Part shown: positions 7,480 through 8,441 of the stretch, piece after piece
Position numbering within the stretch: the stretch's first letter is position 1
Layout: each line of letters opens with the position of its first letter
Assembly (NCBI GenBank): GCA_030823965.1
Contig: JAVBYP010000129.1
Location: 1-8,441 of the forward strand
Direction: 5' to 3'
Length of the DNA stretch: 8,441 bases
Source of the DNA: Sideroxydans sp.
GTDB taxonomy: Bacteria; Pseudomonadota; Gammaproteobacteria; Burkholderiales; Gallionellaceae
The notes under the pieces: generated by a model
What the model was told of the DNA's origin: nothing
The model's input: the letters and a program-made list of their open reading frames with translations, nothing else
Database searches by the model: none
Made by a program: the position numbers and the translations under genes

Positions 7480-7485
7480 TATAAT
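7480..7485 (+). promoter_or_regulatory. Putative -10 box of glnE
   Basis: A perfect TATAAT 50 bases before the glnE ATG predicts transcription from about 7492 and a leader of roughly 44 bases. The hexamer at 17 bases spacing (7457-7462, CGAGCG) does not resemble a -35 box, so the promoter may need an activator, or the hexamer may be fortuitous. Confidence 0.4.
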
Positions 7486-7512
7486 GAGGTGCATTGACTG
7501 AACGTCCTCATT
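7483..7512. repeat. Inverted repeat AATGAGG-N16-CCTCATT at the predicted glnE transcription start
   Basis: AATGAGG at 7483-7489 is perfectly complementary to CCTCATT at 7506-7512, separated by 16 bases. Half-site centres are about 23 bases apart, roughly two helical turns, which suits a dimeric regulator. As RNA it could form a hairpin with a 7-pair stem and a large loop followed by a short U run, but this is weak for a terminator. The left arm overlaps the TATAAT hexamer. Confidence 0.35.
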
Positions 7513-7535
7513 TTAACTGAAACACACGTCTCAAT

Positions 7536-8441
7536 ATGGCTCATCAAAAACCTATCTCAGACTTCACTCGACTCATCGCCCACGCCCGTGGCTGCAGTCA
7601 TTACTTGGCCCGCCTCTTGGATTCGGAACCCGAGTTGCAAACATGGTTGCATGAGCATCATCAGACACCGTGTGATGCCGCGTTCATCCAACGCTGCTTG
7701 GACTCTTTCCCTGCAGATACCGAAGAACGGCTCTCGACTGCCGTGCGCAGCTTGCGCAAGCGCGTCATGCTGCACCTCATCACGCGCGACTTGGGCGGTC
7801 TATGCGATCTATCGGAAGTGATGCGCGCCATGACTGCATTGGCCGAACTGACCGTAGGGCGCGCCCATCGCTTCACCATGGACACTTTGGTCGCCCAATT
7901 CGGCCAACCCATGGGGGCAGACAGCGGTGCACCACAAGAGTTGCTGGTCATCGGCATGGGCAAGCTGGGTGGGGGGGAGCTGAACGTCTCATCGGACATC
8001 GACCTCATCTTCACCTACCCCGAAGATGGCGAGACCAATGGGGCGCGCACTTTATCTAACCATGAGTTCTTCAGTCGCTTAGGGCGCCGCCTCATCGCAC
8101 TCATCAATGACCTGACCGCAGATGGCTTCGTGTTCCGTGTGGATATGCGTCTGCGCCCCTACGGCGACAGTGGTCCACTGGCGATGAGCTTCGCCGCATT
8201 GGAAGAGTATCTGGTCGCACAAGGGCGTGAATGGGAACGTTATGCCTGGATCAAAGCGCGAGTGATCTCACCGCAAGAAAGCCCGCGCATCGCCGAACTG
8301 GAGAAGTTGTCACAACCTTTCGTGTTCCGCAAATATCTGGATTTCGGCGCCTTCGATTCGATGCGAAAACTCCATGCGCAGATCCGCGCCGAAGTCGCAC
8401 GCAAGGACAAACACAACAACATCAAACTCGGTCGTGGCGGC
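7536..8441 (+). CDS. glnE: Bifunctional glutamine synthetase adenylyltransferase/deadenylylase, 5' part (partial)
   Basis: GlnE attaches AMP to, and removes it from, glutamine synthetase in response to PII proteins and glutamine, tuning nitrogen assimilation in the cytoplasm. The frame runs 302 codons from the ATG to the right edge, about a third of the usual length of roughly 900-950 residues. It covers most of the N-terminal adenylyl-removing nucleotidyltransferase domain. Visible are GMGKLGGGELN at residues 140-150, SSDIDLIF at 152-159 with metal-binding D154 and D156, RVDMRLRPYG at 201-210 with D203, and the beginning of the IKLGRGG motif at the very edge. The adenylylating second domain lies outside the window. 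An in-frame TGA at 7518-7520 shows that no earlier start is available. No Shine-Dalgarno sequence is apparent. A run of seven G at 7971-7977 lies inside the glycine-rich catalytic motif, with the frame intact. Identification is secure. Confidence 0.97.
   Translation, partial: MAHQKPISDFTRLIAHARGCSHYLARLLDSEPELQTWLHEHHQTPCDAAFIQRCLDSFPADTEERLSTAVRSLRKRVMLHLITRDLGGLCDLSEVMRAMTALAELTVGRAHRFTMDTLVAQFGQPMGADSGAPQELLVIGMGKLGGGELNVSSDIDLIFTYPEDGETNGARTLSNHEFFSRLGRRLIALINDLTADGFVFRVDMRLRPYGDSGPLAMSFAALEEYLVAQGREWERYAWIKARVISPQESPRIAELEKLSQPFVFRKYLDFGAFDSMRKLHAQIRAEVARKDKHNNIKLGRGG

Larger units (their letters stand above)
7422..7535. promoter_or_regulatory. Divergent yhdP/glnE intergenic control region
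   Basis: These 114 bases separate the start codons of yhdP (minus) and glnE (plus), so promoters for both should lie here or nearby. Visible elements are a plus-strand TATAAT at 7480-7485, an overlapping minus-strand TATAGT (7478-7483), and a 7-base inverted repeat at 7483-7512. No convincing -35 box was found for either direction, and neither gene has a clear ribosome binding site. Confidence 0.6.

Noticed and set aside
7436..7501. Possible 21-residue leader peptide upstream of glnE
   Set aside because: The frame spans the proposed glnE -10 box, so it would not be on that transcript. It has no ribosome binding site and no regulatory run of identical codons.
7506..7520. CCTCATTTTAA read as an intrinsic terminator or attenuator in the glnE leader
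   Set aside because: The possible stem has only 7 pairs, three of them G-C, with a 16-base loop and a four-T tract; this is too weak to call a terminator.
7661..8014. 117-codon minus-strand open frame opposite glnE
   Set aside because: It is a shadow of the GlnE coding strand, which carries the diagnostic nucleotidyltransferase motifs.

Overview
The window looks like ordinary chromosomal DNA of a proteobacterium. The most probable group is Betaproteobacteria, perhaps order Nitrosomonadales. I infer this from a moderately GC-rich sequence with Gram-negative envelope genes, and from the layout yhdP - nitrilase-family amidase - tldD, divergent from glnE, which I recall from betaproteobacterial genomes. 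The exact taxon cannot be fixed from the sequence alone. No mobile elements, CRISPR arrays, rRNA or tRNA genes were seen, and almost every base is coding.

Layout from left to right. (1) The 5' part of ribF (FAD synthetase/riboflavin kinase) lies on the minus strand and runs off the left edge. (2) Divergent from it are two tandem plus-strand genes for small hemerythrin-like proteins, probably one transcription unit. The first has all seven iron ligands. The second has one ligand histidine replaced by glutamine. (3) On the minus strand is a tight cluster read from right to left: yhdP (giant AsmA-like envelope protein), a Nit-family amidase, and tldD. tldD overlaps the amidase gene by 4 bases, and its 3' end overlaps the second hemerythrin gene tail-to-tail by 39 bases. 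(4) A divergent intergenic region of about 114 bases separates yhdP from glnE. (5) The 5' third of glnE (glutamine synthetase adenylyltransferase/deadenylylase) lies on the plus strand and runs off the right edge.

Functionally these are mostly core genes: flavin cofactor synthesis, envelope phospholipid homeostasis, metabolite repair, peptide processing or proteolysis, and nitrogen regulation. The hemerythrin pair is the only accessory-looking part and suggests handling or sensing of oxygen or a related ligand. Perfect TATAAT hexamers occur at three gene boundaries (before ribF, between yhdP and the amidase gene, and before glnE), none with a good -35 box. The one before ribF is so close to the start codon that a leaderless mRNA is plausible. 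I found no convincing undescribed multi-gene system. The best leads are the ligand-altered second hemerythrin and its overlap with tldD.
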